Shown here piece by piece: positions 44,818-54,567 of a DNA stretch of 64,000 bases (position 1 is its first letter; the number at the start of each line of letters is the position of its first letter). Position numbers and translations under genes: made by a program. The stretch spans positions 597,115-661,114 of the forward strand of contig NZ_FNDP01000001.1 in NCBI RefSeq assembly GCF_900100545.1, written 5' to 3'. Below the pieces are notes generated by a model, which was not told the DNA's origin, did no database searches, and saw nothing but the letters and a program-made list of their open reading frames with translations. The stretch is from Pseudobutyrivibrio sp. 49 (GTDB taxonomy: Bacteria > Bacillota > Clostridia > Lachnospirales > Lachnospiraceae).

Positions 44818-46833
44818 ATTCAAGGTGGACCTTAGATCTGGATGGTTGTCCAGTCCAGGGTCCTCTTTTAATATATCGTCTACATCATTAGAGGCCATCT
44901 CAAGCTCATCAGCATCCTGATAAATATCAGCAACTCTGAAACTAAATTCTCCACTTTGTCTCACTCCAAACATATCGCCAGGTCCGCGAAGCTTTAAATC
45001 CTCTCTGGCAATATAAAAACCATCGTTTGACTTAAGCATTATATTTAGTCTTTCAGACTGCCTATCGTCGGCGCTGCCATTCATAAGAATACAATAGCTC
45101 TGCGCATCTCCTCGTCCCACACGGCCTCTCAGCTGATGAAGCGCCGCCAGACCAAATCGATTGGCATTTTCAATCATAATAACAGTTGCATTAGGAACAT
45201 TTACGCCAACCTCAACAACTGTAGTAGAAACTAAAATCTGAGTCTTATGTTCTGCAAAATCTGACATCACCTGATTCTTCTCAGCAGGTTTCATTTTTCC
45301 ATGCAAAACACCTATTTCATATTGATCTTTAAAATAGTCCTTCAGCTTCTTACTGTAATCAGTAACATTCTGTGCCTCTGTAGTCTCAGAAGCTTCTACT
45401 AATGGGCAAATAATATATACCTGGTGCCCCTTTGCAATCTCGTCTGATACAAATTTATAAGCTGTTGGTCTCATACTTTCCTTAATGACGCAGGTTTTAA
45501 TAGGCAATCTGTTTGCAGGAAGTTCCTTTATCGCCGATACATGCATATTTCCGTACAAAATCATTGCTAACGTTCTAGGAATCGGTGTGGCTGACATTAC
45601 AACAATATGAGGATGATTTCCCTTGGAAGAAAGCTTATCTCTTTGCTGCACACCAAATCTATGCTGCTCATCTGTAATAACTAAGGCCAGTTCGCCAAAG
45701 GTACGGCCTTCAGAAATCAGTGCGTGTGTACCAATAATCAGACAAGCGTCATTTTCGTCAACCAGCTTTTGCATAGCTTTTTTCTCAGAAACCTTCATAG
45801 AGCCTGTAAACAATGCTACTGGTATATCCAGCCCTGCTTCTTTAACCCAATTTACAAAGGTTTCATAATGCTGCTTTGCAAGTACTTCTGTTGGTGCCAT
45901 TATCGCCGCCTGATATCCTGATAAAGCTACATCAAGCATAGCAAGAAAGGCTACTATAGTCTTTCCACTACCAACATCTCCCTGTATAAGTCTTTGAGTC
46001 ACAAACTCACCTGTAAGGTCAGATAAAATATCCTCTAAAACTTTGGACTGATCATTAGTCAATGCAAACTTCAATCCAGCTCTAAACTCATCTGTTTCTT
46101 TATGATGATTAATATCGAATTCGTTTGGAAAGGAAACTGCCCTGTCTTCCTGCAATCTGGAATTAAGGATAAAAAAGAACATCTCCTCATATGCAAGGCG
46201 TTTTCTGGCAGCCACTAAATCCCCAAAGGTATCTGGAAAATGATAGGTATTTATAGCCTTTGAATAAGACATGAAACCATTCTTTTCCTCTAAGTAATCT
46301 GGAAGCCTGTTATCAGGTATCTTACAGTGTACAAGAGCCTCCTTAACAGCCTTAACCACAGTAGTGTTACCAAGTCCCTTAGTAAGAGGATAAATTGGCT
46401 GAATCTGTTTTCTAAGATCAACATATTTTTCAGGCTCAAATATAGCAGGCTGAGACATTTTAAAACGCCCCTTATCAAAGATTAATCTGCCATAAAATAT
46501 ATAAACCTTTCCCGGCTCAAAAGTCCCTTTAAGATAATTGGAATTAAACCAAACTAAATCTACAGGAATATCTCCAGAAAAAGCTGTAGCTGAAAGCACA
46601 TCCATTCTACTTTTCGAACGGAAAGCTTTTGGGGAAGTTTTGATTCTTCCGGAAATACTAATTAATGAATTGACACTATCCTTATCAGGTGTCTGTGGTT
46701 CTGGATAAACTAAATATGTACGTGGAAAAAAAAGGAGTATATCCTCAATGGTATATACTCCTAACTTATTTAAATATTTAGCTGTCTTTTCGCCAACGCC
46801 TTTAATAGTGTCTACTGGTGACAACATTTCCAT
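44785..46833 (-). CDS. recG: ATP-dependent DNA helicase RecG
   Basis: This 682-residue helicase remodels stalled forks and branched DNA. It has an N-terminal wedge OB domain (about 1-165), then helicase motifs I (GDVGSGKT), II (DEQH), III (MSATPIPRTLA) and VI (QLRGRVGRG). It lies 5 bp downstream of fakA, in the common gls24-fakA-recG order. Confidence 0.96.
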   Translation of the reverse strand: MEMLSPVDTIKGVGEKTAKYLNKLGVYTIEDILLFFPRTYLVYPEPQTPDKDSVNSLISISGRIKTSPKAFRSKSRMDVLSATAFSGDIPVDLVWFNSNYLKGTFEPGKVYIFYGRLIFDKGRFKMSQPAIFEPEKYVDLRKQIQPIYPLTKGLGNTTVVKAVKEALVHCKIPDNRLPDYLEEKNGFMSYSKAINTYHFPDTFGDLVAARKRLAYEEMFFFILNSRLQEDRAVSFPNEFDINHHKETDEFRAGLKFALTNDQSKVLEDILSDLTGEFVTQRLIQGDVGSGKTIVAFLAMLDVALSGYQAAIMAPTEVLAKQHYETFVNWVKEAGLDIPVALFTGSMKVSEKKAMQKLVDENDACLIIGTHALISEGRTFGELALVITDEQHRFGVQQRDKLSSKGNHPHIVVMSATPIPRTLAMILYGNMHVSAIKELPANRLPIKTCVIKESMRPTAYKFVSDEIAKGHQVYIICPLVEASETTEAQNVTDYSKKLKDYFKDQYEIGVLHGKMKPAEKNQVMSDFAEHKTQILVSTTVVEVGVNVPNATVIMIENANRFGLAALHQLRGRVGRGDAQSYCILMNGSADDRQSERLNIMLKSNDGFYIAREDLKLRGPGDMFGVRQSGEFSFRVADIYQDADELEMASNDVDDILKEDPGLDNHPDLRSTLNLFLANQFYVL

Positions 46834-46838
46834 TACAT

Positions 46839-48353
46839 TTACTCCACTGAAACAATGTAAGCGTAAACAGCCTGACCACCTTCGGAAATCTCTACCTCAA
46901 GATCTGGGTATTTCTCTTCGATTTCCTTACCAAGTGCTTCAGCCTTTTCCTGATCACTGCCTTCACCCCAGTAAATAGATACTACAGCAGAATCTTCAGA
47001 AACCATCTCATCGATCATCTCCTTGAAAGCTACAGAAATATCTGCATTTACTGAAAGAAGTCCTGAATCACCCATGCCCATCCAGTCGTCCTTTGTGATT
47101 TCCTTATCGTCAATCATAGTGTCACGGACAGCATAAGTAACCTGACCAGTCTTAACATTCTTGATTTCCTCAGTCATGTTAGACTCATTATCCTCAACGC
47201 TTGCATCTGCATCGAAGGAAATAAGAGCTGTAATTCCCTGTGGAATAGTCTTTGTAGGGATAACTACAATCTTCTTATCCTCGCAGATTGCTGCAGCCTG
47301 ATTAGCAGCAAGGATAATATTTTTATTATTAGGTAATACAAATACAGTCTTTGCATTAACCTTTTCTACTGCGCTAAGAATATCATCTGTACTAGGATTC
47401 ATAGTCTGACCACCTGGAATCATGTAGTCACAACCAAGCTCAGTAAAGATAGATGTGAGACCTTCGCCTGTAGCAATTGAAACAAAGCCCATTTCCTTAG
47501 CTGGCTCTGATGGAGCAGCCTTAGGCTCTTCCTTTGTCTCAGAAGCTGCCTCGTCACCAATCTTAATATCACTAACGCTTCCTACTGAAAGCGCCTGAAG
47601 CTTAGACTGAATCTCCTTAATCTGATATGTAGCAAGTGGCTTATCAGTCTCAATAACGAACTCAACAGTAGTCTTAACCTTTTCAGCTGTCTTAACAACA
47701 ACTTCTCCAGCTGCTACTGGCTCGTAATCAACCTCTTTGCCAATAAGAGCATCATAAGCACCCTGAAGTACGCAAACAAGTCCCTGTCCGCCAGAATCTA
47801 CAACGCCTGCCTGCTTAAGTACAGGAAGCATATCTGGTGTCTTTGCAAGAACATCCTCTGCTTCAGCAATAACAGCCTCAGCAAACTCAACGATATCGTC
47901 AGTCTTGCCCTTCATTTCCTGTGCCTTATCAGCTGCACCTCTGGCAACAGTAAGGATTGTACCTTCCTTTGGCTGCATAACAGCCTTGTAAGCTGTCTGT
48001 ACGGCCTTTTCAAAAGCCTCAGCTAAAATATCAACTGTAACCTCATCGTAATTTCCCATGACCTTTGTAAGACCACGGAAAAGCTGAGATAAAATAACAC
48101 CTGAATTACCTCTGGCACCACGAAGTGAGCCAGATGAAATAGCCTTTGCAACCGTCTTCATATCTGCATCCTTAAGCTCAGAAACAGCATTTGCTGCAGA
48201 CATGATAGTCATTGTCATATTGGTACCTGTATCTCCATCAGGTACAGGAAAAACGTTTAATTCATTTATCCACTCTTTTTTAGCTTCGAGATTCTTTGCT
48301 CCCGAAAGAAACATCTTTGCTAACAAAGACGCATCGATAGTTTGGATCTCCAC
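46839..48353 (-). CDS. fakA: Fatty acid kinase subunit FakA (DAK2/YloV family)
   Basis: This 504-residue protein has the DhaL-like ATP-binding domain (NVFPVPDGDTGTNMTMTI near residue 35, SLRGARGNSGVILSQLFRG near 75) and a C-terminal DegV-partner region. FakA phosphorylates fatty acids bound to FakB for lipid synthesis. No FakB gene is in the window. It follows a Gls24-type gene by 15 bp. Confidence 0.92.
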   Translation of the reverse strand: MEIQTIDASLLAKMFLSGAKNLEAKKEWINELNVFPVPDGDTGTNMTMTIMSAANAVSELKDADMKTVAKAISSGSLRGARGNSGVILSQLFRGLTKVMGNYDEVTVDILAEAFEKAVQTAYKAVMQPKEGTILTVARGAADKAQEMKGKTDDIVEFAEAVIAEAEDVLAKTPDMLPVLKQAGVVDSGGQGLVCVLQGAYDALIGKEVDYEPVAAGEVVVKTAEKVKTTVEFVIETDKPLATYQIKEIQSKLQALSVGSVSDIKIGDEAASETKEEPKAAPSEPAKEMGFVSIATGEGLTSIFTELGCDYMIPGGQTMNPSTDDILSAVEKVNAKTVFVLPNNKNIILAANQAAAICEDKKIVVIPTKTIPQGITALISFDADASVEDNESNMTEEIKNVKTGQVTYAVRDTMIDDKEITKDDWMGMGDSGLLSVNADISVAFKEMIDEMVSEDSAVVSIYWGEGSDQEKAEALGKEIEEKYPDLEVEISEGGQAVYAYIVSVE

Positions 48354-48368
48354 TATAATATTGCCTCC

Positions 48369-48728
48369 TTAGTCGATAACTCTTACGCCCTCAACATATA
48401 TATTAATCGTATCTACATTTAATCCTGTAAATGATGATACTTTGTACTTAACTGTCTCCATGAGATTCTCAGCTACAGCCTCAATGCTTACACCATAAGA
48501 AACGATTACATGGAAATCAAGTAATATAGCGTTATTTTCGTTAATAGTAACGCTGATACCATGATTTAAGTAGTCCTTCTTCAAAAGCTTAACCAAGCCG
48601 TCTTTCATATTAACAGCCGCCATACCTACAATACCGAAGCATTCTACAGCAACTGAACCAGCATAGGTCGCAATAACGTCTGTGTCTATAACAATCTTAC
48701 CAAGTTCTGTTTCCATTTGACCTTGCAT
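48369..48728 (-). CDS. Asp23/Gls24 family protein
   Basis: This 119-residue DUF322 protein (YAGSVAVECFGIVGMAAVNM to VDTINIYVEGVRV) is of the YloU type, a membrane- or wall-stress-associated scaffold of unclear role. It is the usual upstream neighbour of fakA. The start was set at ATG 48728, nine bases after GGAGG, and not at an upstream alternative. A TATAAT box on the minus strand (48771-48776) may be its -10. Confidence 0.92.
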   Translation of the reverse strand: MQGQMETELGKIVIDTDVIATYAGSVAVECFGIVGMAAVNMKDGLVKLLKKDYLNHGISVTINENNAILLDFHVIVSYGVSIEAVAENLMETVKYKVSSFTGLNVDTINIYVEGVRVID

Positions 48729-48796
48729 AAAACTTAACCTCCAAATTCGCATATTTCTTCATGATGAATAATTATATACTAATCTGAGAAAAAATA

Positions 48797-48820
48797 AAAG
48801 TCACCCTTTCGAGTGACTTT
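48797..48820 (-). terminator. Terminator after rpmB
   Basis: An 8-bp stem (AAAGTCAC / GTGACTTT) with an 8-nt loop is followed on the minus strand by TATTTTTT. It separates rpmB from the gls24-fakA-recG run. Confidence 0.82.
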
Positions 48821-48840
48821 CAATATCGTGTCATGTAAGA

Positions 48841-49026
48841 TTAAGCACGCTCAACCTTGCCAGAACGTAAACAAGAAGTACATACATATAACTTCTTAGG
48901 TGTTCCATTCACATTACACTTAACGGACTTCACATTAGACTTCCACATATGATTGGATCTTCTATGAGAATGGCTCACATTGTTACCGAAATGAGCGCCT
49001 TTTCCACAAACTGCACATTTTGCCAT
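48841..49026 (-). CDS. rpmB: 50S ribosomal protein L28
   Basis: This 61-residue L28 (MAKCAVCGKGAHFGNNVSHS) keeps the zinc-binding cysteine pairs CAVCG and CTSC, i.e. the C+ form. It is monocistronic, with its own promoter and terminator and a strong GGAGG binding site. Confidence 0.96.
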   Translation of the reverse strand: MAKCAVCGKGAHFGNNVSHSHRRSNHMWKSNVKSVKCNVNGTPKKLYVCTSCLRSGKVERA

Positions 49027-49087
49027 GATTGCACCTCCTTGTAATATATTTCAAAAACCAAGTTGCCTCTGATTAAGCAACAAATGG

Positions 49088-49116
49088 ATTATAGCAAAGC
49101 AAATTAGAAATTGCAA
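49088..49116 (-). promoter_or_regulatory. rpmB promoter
   Basis: On the minus strand TTGCAA (49111-49116) and TATAAT (49088-49093) are 17 bp apart. The roughly 55-nt leader contains a GTTGC/GCAAC inverted repeat. Confidence 0.85.
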
Positions 49117-49147
49117 TCATTTTTTCCTAAATAAATACTAATTATTG

Positions 49148-50581
49148 CTAATTTCCCAAATAAGCCTTGAAAACATCAGCTGCCAAAGGGGCCGCATACT
49201 TGCTACCATAGCCGGCTCCCTCCATAATAACAGCTATCGCCAGCTTCTTTCCATTATCATTAATTGCGTAGCCAACAAACCATGAATGAGTAATCTTTTT
49301 ATTTTCAGTATACTCAGCTGTTCCTGTTTTGCCGTATACCTTTAAATCGCCGAAATTCACCTTTTCTGCTGTTCCTTCTGTAACAACAGCTTCCATATAC
49401 TCTTCTAATAGTTCTGCCTCCTGAGAAGACATAATCTGACCATATAAAGCAGGTTCCGTCTCAGAAACCACTTCCCCATCGTCACTAATGATTCTATCAA
49501 CCAAATAAGGTTCCATTAAGGCTCCATCGTTTGCAATGGAAGAAACCAACATACACATATGAAGCGGTGATACGGTAGTTTTGCCCTGACCTATAGCCGT
49601 CTGGGCTACAATACTTTCTTTTGTATCTTTATTTATTTTAAATTTGGAGGCTTTAGCCCCGTTCAACATTGTAGGCAGTGATTTATTGAAAAGTAAATCT
49701 TCTGCTGTAGACTGGAATATATCCCTATCGAGCTCCACTCCAATTGATGCATAGGCACTATTGCAGGAATTAGAAAAAGCCTTAAGCAAATCTTCCTGTC
49801 CATGAGATTTATTACCACTACAGTGAATGGTGTAATCATCCACCAAAAACTTTCCATCACACTTATAAGAAAAATCAGAAGACGAATTACCATCTCTTAA
49901 ATATGCTAACGTGGTAACAATCTTAAATGTAGACCCTGGCGGATACGCTCCATTGGAGGCTCGATTCAAAAGAGCTGAATCTCCTTTTTCAGTATCATTT
50001 ATATCATCCCAGTATTTATCGATAGTATTTGGATTGTAGTCAGGTTTTGACACCATGGCAACAACCTTTCCTGTTTCAGGATCTATTGCAATAACAGCAC
50101 CATCAAACATACCAAGTCCATCATATGCAGCTTTTTGCGCATCATAATTAAGAGTGGTATAAAGGCTGTCTCCCATACTTTTTCTGCCAGTAAGACTGTT
50201 ATTTATCTGATCACTAAGTGAAATATGTGATTTCAATAAATCAAAAGAATAAGACGACTCCAGCCCAGCCATACCATGACCTACATATCCAACTGCATGT
50301 GAAAACAGCCTCTCATCTGGATAAACTCTTACCTCATTTCCTTCGTCATCTTTAGTTGTTTTTGCCATTGCCCTGCCATCAGCAGTATAAATTGGTCCCC
50401 TTACAACATCATCCGCAAAAACAGAAAATCTGGAGTTGTAGGAATTATATATAAACTCTCTTGAGTCAAATAACAAAAAGCGCAAAAAATAAACTATCAT
50501 CGAAATAAAAAGAATTCCAAAAATGACAGCCACCACATATATTTCTTTACGCACTGATTTTTTATTGTGATTATTAGTCAT
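49148..50581 (-). CDS. Penicillin-binding transpeptidase paired with an FtsW/RodA protein
   Basis: This 477-residue class B PBP has one N-terminal helix (about 13-37), a short dimerisation domain, and transpeptidase motifs STFK (217-220), SCN (272-274) and KTG (418-420). It is shorter than the 949-residue PBP2 of the mre cluster. It overlaps the upstream FtsW/RodA-family gene by 8 nt, so the two probably form a SEDS-PBP pair. Whether it acts in division, elongation or another wall process is open. Confidence 0.92.
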   Translation of the reverse strand: MTNNHNKKSVRKEIYVVAVIFGILFISMIVYFLRFLLFDSREFIYNSYNSRFSVFADDVVRGPIYTADGRAMAKTTKDDEGNEVRVYPDERLFSHAVGYVGHGMAGLESSYSFDLLKSHISLSDQINNSLTGRKSMGDSLYTTLNYDAQKAAYDGLGMFDGAVIAIDPETGKVVAMVSKPDYNPNTIDKYWDDINDTEKGDSALLNRASNGAYPPGSTFKIVTTLAYLRDGNSSSDFSYKCDGKFLVDDYTIHCSGNKSHGQEDLLKAFSNSCNSAYASIGVELDRDIFQSTAEDLLFNKSLPTMLNGAKASKFKINKDTKESIVAQTAIGQGKTTVSPLHMCMLVSSIANDGALMEPYLVDRIISDDGEVVSETEPALYGQIMSSQEAELLEEYMEAVVTEGTAEKVNFGDLKVYGKTGTAEYTENKKITHSWFVGYAINDNGKKLAIAVIMEGAGYGSKYAAPLAADVFKAYLGN

Positions 50582-51902
50582 ATCTTCTTCGGCCTTTCGC
50601 TGTACGCCACAAATCTTCTGAGCATTCAGCTATAAAAAATCCTATAAACATTGATAACAACGAGCTTCCACCATAACTTATAAATGGAAGTGTGACACCA
50701 GTAGATGGAATAAACTTAATAACACCACCTATATTAAGCACTGTCTGAATACCAAAAATAACGGCAATACCGCTTACAACCAGCATATAGAAACTGTTGG
50801 AACAACTAAATGCCATGTTAAGAATCATAATAGTTGAACACATGTAAATAATTATAAGACAGGCCGCTACAACGGCGCCCATTTCTTCTGAAATAGCCGC
50901 AAATATAAAATCTGAAACAACAACAGGAATCTTCGCTGGCATACCGTTATTAATTCCAGAGCCCAGCCAACTACCGGTGCCTATCGCAAACAGTGACTGG
51001 GAAATTTGATAGCCCTGATTATCTACTACCGAAAGTGGATCCAGCCATGCTACAAATCTTGTCTGAATATGCGGGAATGCATTAAAGGCTATTATTCCGC
51101 CAACTATCGCTCCACCTATTTCTAAACCAAGTAAAATATAATTTTTGTAGGCTATAAAAGTAAGGAAAACATAGGCTACAAGGAATATCAATGCTGTTCC
51201 CAAATCTTTAGAATGAACAAGCACCAGCACATGAGCCGCAGCTCCTAAAGTAGAAAATAAATAGCCTCTAAAATCCTTGAAGGTAACAATACATCCTGCG
51301 ATAAAAAACAGATATGTAAGTTTTACTAATTCACTAGGCTGAATACGAATTCCCAAAACATTAAAGGAAAGTCTGGCACCGTATTCCACATTACCTATAA
51401 AACTAATAGCAAGCAATGCCATAATTCCTATGACCGCGAACGCCAATAAATAACGGGATATTTCTGGAATTTTTCTAAGAATATAGATAACAGCCACAGC
51501 CATAATCAAAGAAAACACGCCATTAATTAGCTGTCTAACTGATTTATCAATATTTAGTCTTTCGATGGCCACAAAGCTGAAGCAAAGCATCAAAAGAACA
51601 TTATTAATCAGTGCCTTAGAAGCAGGCACTGATAAACTGTTTAATAATATAGCGGTGATAACCAAAAAGCCCAGTTGAAAAACCGCCAAAAGAATAATAT
51701 TGAAATCTTCCCTTGCAAAATACAAAACAGCAACAGAATTGCAAAGGAATAAAACTATCATTACCGCTTGAATTGTAGTAAGTACACTACTAACTGCCTC
51801 ACTAAATTTAGGCTCTAAAATCTGAAGCAAATCTATGATAGTAAATATAATAATGTATGAAAGTATAGTAATTCTTGAAAAAGAAGTAATTACGCTAACC
51901 AC
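50574..51902 (-). CDS. FtsW/RodA/SpoVE-family SEDS protein
   Basis: This 442-residue polytopic membrane protein has SEDS signatures GIRIQPSELVKLTYLFFIAGC and the C-terminal PSTGVTLPFISYGGSSLLSM. It has a longer N-terminal membrane region than RodA at 6.8 kb. It is the likely glycan polymerase partner of the adjacent PBP. It begins 1 bp after the U32 gene's neighbour boundary and is followed directly by the PBP gene. Confidence 0.92.
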   Translation of the reverse strand: MVSVITSFSRITILSYIIIFTIIDLLQILEPKFSEAVSSVLTTIQAVMIVLFLCNSVAVLYFAREDFNIILLAVFQLGFLVITAILLNSLSVPASKALINNVLLMLCFSFVAIERLNIDKSVRQLINGVFSLIMAVAVIYILRKIPEISRYLLAFAVIGIMALLAISFIGNVEYGARLSFNVLGIRIQPSELVKLTYLFFIAGCIVTFKDFRGYLFSTLGAAAHVLVLVHSKDLGTALIFLVAYVFLTFIAYKNYILLGLEIGGAIVGGIIAFNAFPHIQTRFVAWLDPLSVVDNQGYQISQSLFAIGTGSWLGSGINNGMPAKIPVVVSDFIFAAISEEMGAVVAACLIIIYMCSTIMILNMAFSCSNSFYMLVVSGIAVIFGIQTVLNIGGVIKFIPSTGVTLPFISYGGSSLLSMFIGFFIAECSEDLWRTAKGRRRYD

Positions 51903-51903
51903 T

Positions 51904-54012
51904 CTATTCTACGCCTCTTTTTAAATGTCCTTTTGTGTAATCTTCTTTGATATGAACTAATTGATTATTGTTAAAAACATTATCGTATATACGAAGTATC
52001 TCCTGAGTTTCTTTAAAATCTTCAAGAGTGAAATCAAGTCGAAATTCCTTGACTCCAAGATCCAACAAATCAGCTTTCAAATCAAAAGCAATATACTTCT
52101 TGCTATTATAAATAGTGTTATAACAATAATCGCAGTTACATTTAATTATGTGATTCTCATTCTTTCTGTCTACAAGAGTCACCGTGCCGTTATTTTTCTT
52201 GCAGCCTACAGTATTTTTAATAGTGCAGTTGGCTGTAATCATCATCGGAATACGACTGTAAACTATCATCTGAGAATGCGCATTATCTCTATGCTTAAGC
52301 TCTTTAAGGGAAAGCTCATAAGAAATGCAATCTCTGTTTAATCCAAGATTTCTATATCCCTTAATGCTTCGATTATTAAAAGTATAAAGTCTATGATCAA
52401 GAATTACCTTTTCAAAAGGATATCCCTTCTCTTTTAACCATCCAAGTTCATCAAAAGATGCTGCTATAACTCCTGCAGCTGATTCTGGAATTGAAATATT
52501 GGTATATTCTGCTCTTAGGATTGGAGGTAAATAAATATATAAATCTCCATCAAAAAGATTTCTTGCCTCGTTATATAAATTTGTTGGAACAGCTATCGAC
52601 TTTATAAAATCAAAGCCAATGACCGCTTTAAGCTGTTCAAGGGTAGAAACCGTAACAAAAGTGTCCTGACTCTGGGAAATATTACCCTTAAAGGACATTT
52701 TTTCAAAGTCATTAATTGTTGGCTTAGAAGAATTTCCGGAAATATTAAATAAAAGATTTTCAACAGCTTCCCTTCTGGCATTCTTAATTACTGATACAGG
52801 AAGGAAAATATCTTCATCTGCATCAATATCAAGCTTAACTAATTCAAAAGGTGTGTTACCAAGTCCAGCAACTGCCTTTTTAATATCCTCTTCTGTAGTA
52901 GGCTTCTTGCTAGCCTTTTCTATTACCTGACCAAAAGCTTCGCCGACCTGTCCATTATTATCGTAAAAACGAACTAAAAATTCTTCACCGAGCAAAGCTT
53001 TAACTCTACAATCCACTTTAATTTTTGATGAATTTTCGTAGGCAGGCTCTGTTTCAGTTTTTGTATGTGATGGCGCCTCAAAGGTAATCATATCTGGTCC
53101 ATTATGCTTGTGCATATATAAATCTGTAAAACCACTACGATTACCGTAATCAAGAAGCTTCTGAATATCCTCCTGGGAAACAGAATAATTACGAGCGCCC
53201 TTATATAAATATTCATCTAAATAATGTCTGTAAACACTAACCACTCCTGTAGCATAAGAAAGCTGCTTCATACGTCCCTCAATCTTAAAGGACATAACAC
53301 CAGCTTCAATCATCTCGGGAAGGTAATTGATTGTGCAGAAATCCTTTGGTGAAAGGATATAATTTCCCTTTTTATTAAGCTTTTTGCCATTTTCATCAAA
53401 CGCATCATATGGCAAACGGCAAGGCTGTGCGCAGCGGCCTCTATTACCTGAGCGACCACCTATAATAGATGACATAAGACATTGACCTGAATAACAAACA
53501 CAAAGAGCTCCGTGAATAAAGCTTTCAATCTCAAGATCAGGGCACATCTCATGTATCTTGGAAATCTCCTGACAAGAAATCTCTCTTGCTGTAACGATAC
53601 GTGCTGCACCCAAATCTTCTAATAGCTTTGCACCATATCCTGTACAAGTGCTAACCTGAGTGCTCACGTGAATATGAGTATCTGGAAAATATTCTCTGAT
53701 AAAATTAAATACACCAAAATCCTGAACTATAAAGGCATCGATTCCATTTTCAACGTATGCACGTAAATATTTATATAAATCGCCTTCAATCTCAGGATTT
53801 TTAAGCAATGTATTTACAGTAAGATAAGCCTTTTTCCCACGTATATGAGCGTATTTAATTGCTTCTGCAGCCTCCTCTATAGAGAAGTTCTTAGCGTAAG
53901 CTCTGGCGCCAAATAAATCGCCACCGAAATAAACGGCATCCGCTCCCGCATCAACAACTGCTTTAAAAATTTGCAAATCACCTGCTGGTGAAAGTAATTC
54001 TAATTGATTCAT
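51904..54012 (-). CDS. U32 family peptidase-like RNA hydroxylation protein
   Basis: This 702-residue protein has the U32 core: ELLSPAGDLQIFKAVVDAGADAVYFGG at the start and the signature ESFIHGALCVCYSGQCLMSS near residue 165, plus later cysteines that could hold an Fe-S cluster. In bacteria, U32 proteins RlhA and TrhP hydroxylate rRNA or tRNA bases using prephenate, so peptidase is a historical name. The C-terminal half (about 390-702) includes a DUF3656-like region. It follows zapA after a terminator. Confidence 0.88.
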   Translation of the reverse strand: MNQLELLSPAGDLQIFKAVVDAGADAVYFGGDLFGARAYAKNFSIEEAAEAIKYAHIRGKKAYLTVNTLLKNPEIEGDLYKYLRAYVENGIDAFIVQDFGVFNFIREYFPDTHIHVSTQVSTCTGYGAKLLEDLGAARIVTAREISCQEISKIHEMCPDLEIESFIHGALCVCYSGQCLMSSIIGGRSGNRGRCAQPCRLPYDAFDENGKKLNKKGNYILSPKDFCTINYLPEMIEAGVMSFKIEGRMKQLSYATGVVSVYRHYLDEYLYKGARNYSVSQEDIQKLLDYGNRSGFTDLYMHKHNGPDMITFEAPSHTKTETEPAYENSSKIKVDCRVKALLGEEFLVRFYDNNGQVGEAFGQVIEKASKKPTTEEDIKKAVAGLGNTPFELVKLDIDADEDIFLPVSVIKNARREAVENLLFNISGNSSKPTINDFEKMSFKGNISQSQDTFVTVSTLEQLKAVIGFDFIKSIAVPTNLYNEARNLFDGDLYIYLPPILRAEYTNISIPESAAGVIAASFDELGWLKEKGYPFEKVILDHRLYTFNNRSIKGYRNLGLNRDCISYELSLKELKHRDNAHSQMIVYSRIPMMITANCTIKNTVGCKKNNGTVTLVDRKNENHIIKCNCDYCYNTIYNSKKYIAFDLKADLLDLGVKEFRLDFTLEDFKETQEILRIYDNVFNNNQLVHIKEDYTKGHLKRGVE

Positions 54013-54044
54013 AAATTTCCTTTACTATTTATAAAAATAAAAAC

Positions 54045-54064
54045 GAGTCCCTATGAAGGGACTC
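54045..54064 (-). terminator. Terminator after zapA
   Basis: A 7-bp stem (GAGTCCC / GGGACTC) with a 6-nt loop is followed on the minus strand by GTTTTTATTTTT. Confidence 0.88.
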
Positions 54065-54067
54065 TGA

Positions 54068-54493
54068 TTAGTTGTCTGATAACGAACCTAGAAGAGCATC
54101 CTCTAGGGAAGCCTCAAGCTTTGTCTTATGAAGAAGAAGCTCTTTGTTCTCCTTCTCAAGCTTTGCAATAGTCTCTTCTAATGTCTCAGTTTTCAGCTGA
54201 GCTGAAATTAAATCATGCTTAAGATTATATATTTCTTTGTCACGAATATCTAAATCTGACTCCAGAGATTCAACCTGTGTTTTGGCTTTGAAGTAGTCGT
54301 CAGCAATATTCAGCTCTAGTAATGTTGCTTTAAGGTCAGCTGAAATACGCTTGTATCCATCAATTGAATTAAACTCATCAAGCTTAGAATTGATGTAATT
54401 AGCTACGCGCTGAAGGTATTCCTCCTCCTCGTAACCACTTAACGTATATACTTTTCCGCCTATAAGCACCTTTGCGCTTTTTTCGGAAACCAT
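54068..54493 (-). CDS. zapA: Cell division protein ZapA
   Basis: This 141-residue protein has the ZapA core (KVLIGGKVYTLSGYEEEEYLQRVANYIN) and a C-terminal coiled coil (about 70-125) used for dimerisation. It bundles FtsZ filaments. The start was set at ATG 54493, seven bases after GGGAGG. It has its own promoter and terminator between ruvB and the U32 gene, the typical clostridial neighbourhood. Confidence 0.9.
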   Translation of the reverse strand: MVSEKSAKVLIGGKVYTLSGYEEEEYLQRVANYINSKLDEFNSIDGYKRISADLKATLLELNIADDYFKAKTQVESLESDLDIRDKEIYNLKHDLISAQLKTETLEETIAKLEKENKELLLHKTKLEASLEDALLGSLSDN

Positions 54494-54524
54494 AACGCAT
54501 CCTCCCGTCAGAATTTCATGTTTA

Positions 54525-54553
54525 ATTATATATTTCTTTAGGCTTAAAAACAA
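54525..54553 (-). promoter_or_regulatory. zapA promoter
   Basis: On the minus strand TTGTTT (54548-54553) and TATAAT (54525-54530) are 17 bp apart, between ruvB and zapA. Confidence 0.75.
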
Positions 54554-54567
54554 GTATTTTGGCTAGT

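Noticed and set aside
49148-51902. Sporulation-specific SpoVE/SpoVD pair
   Set aside because: The SEDS-PBP pairing fits, but nothing in the sequence or neighbours points to sporulation; the general label was kept.
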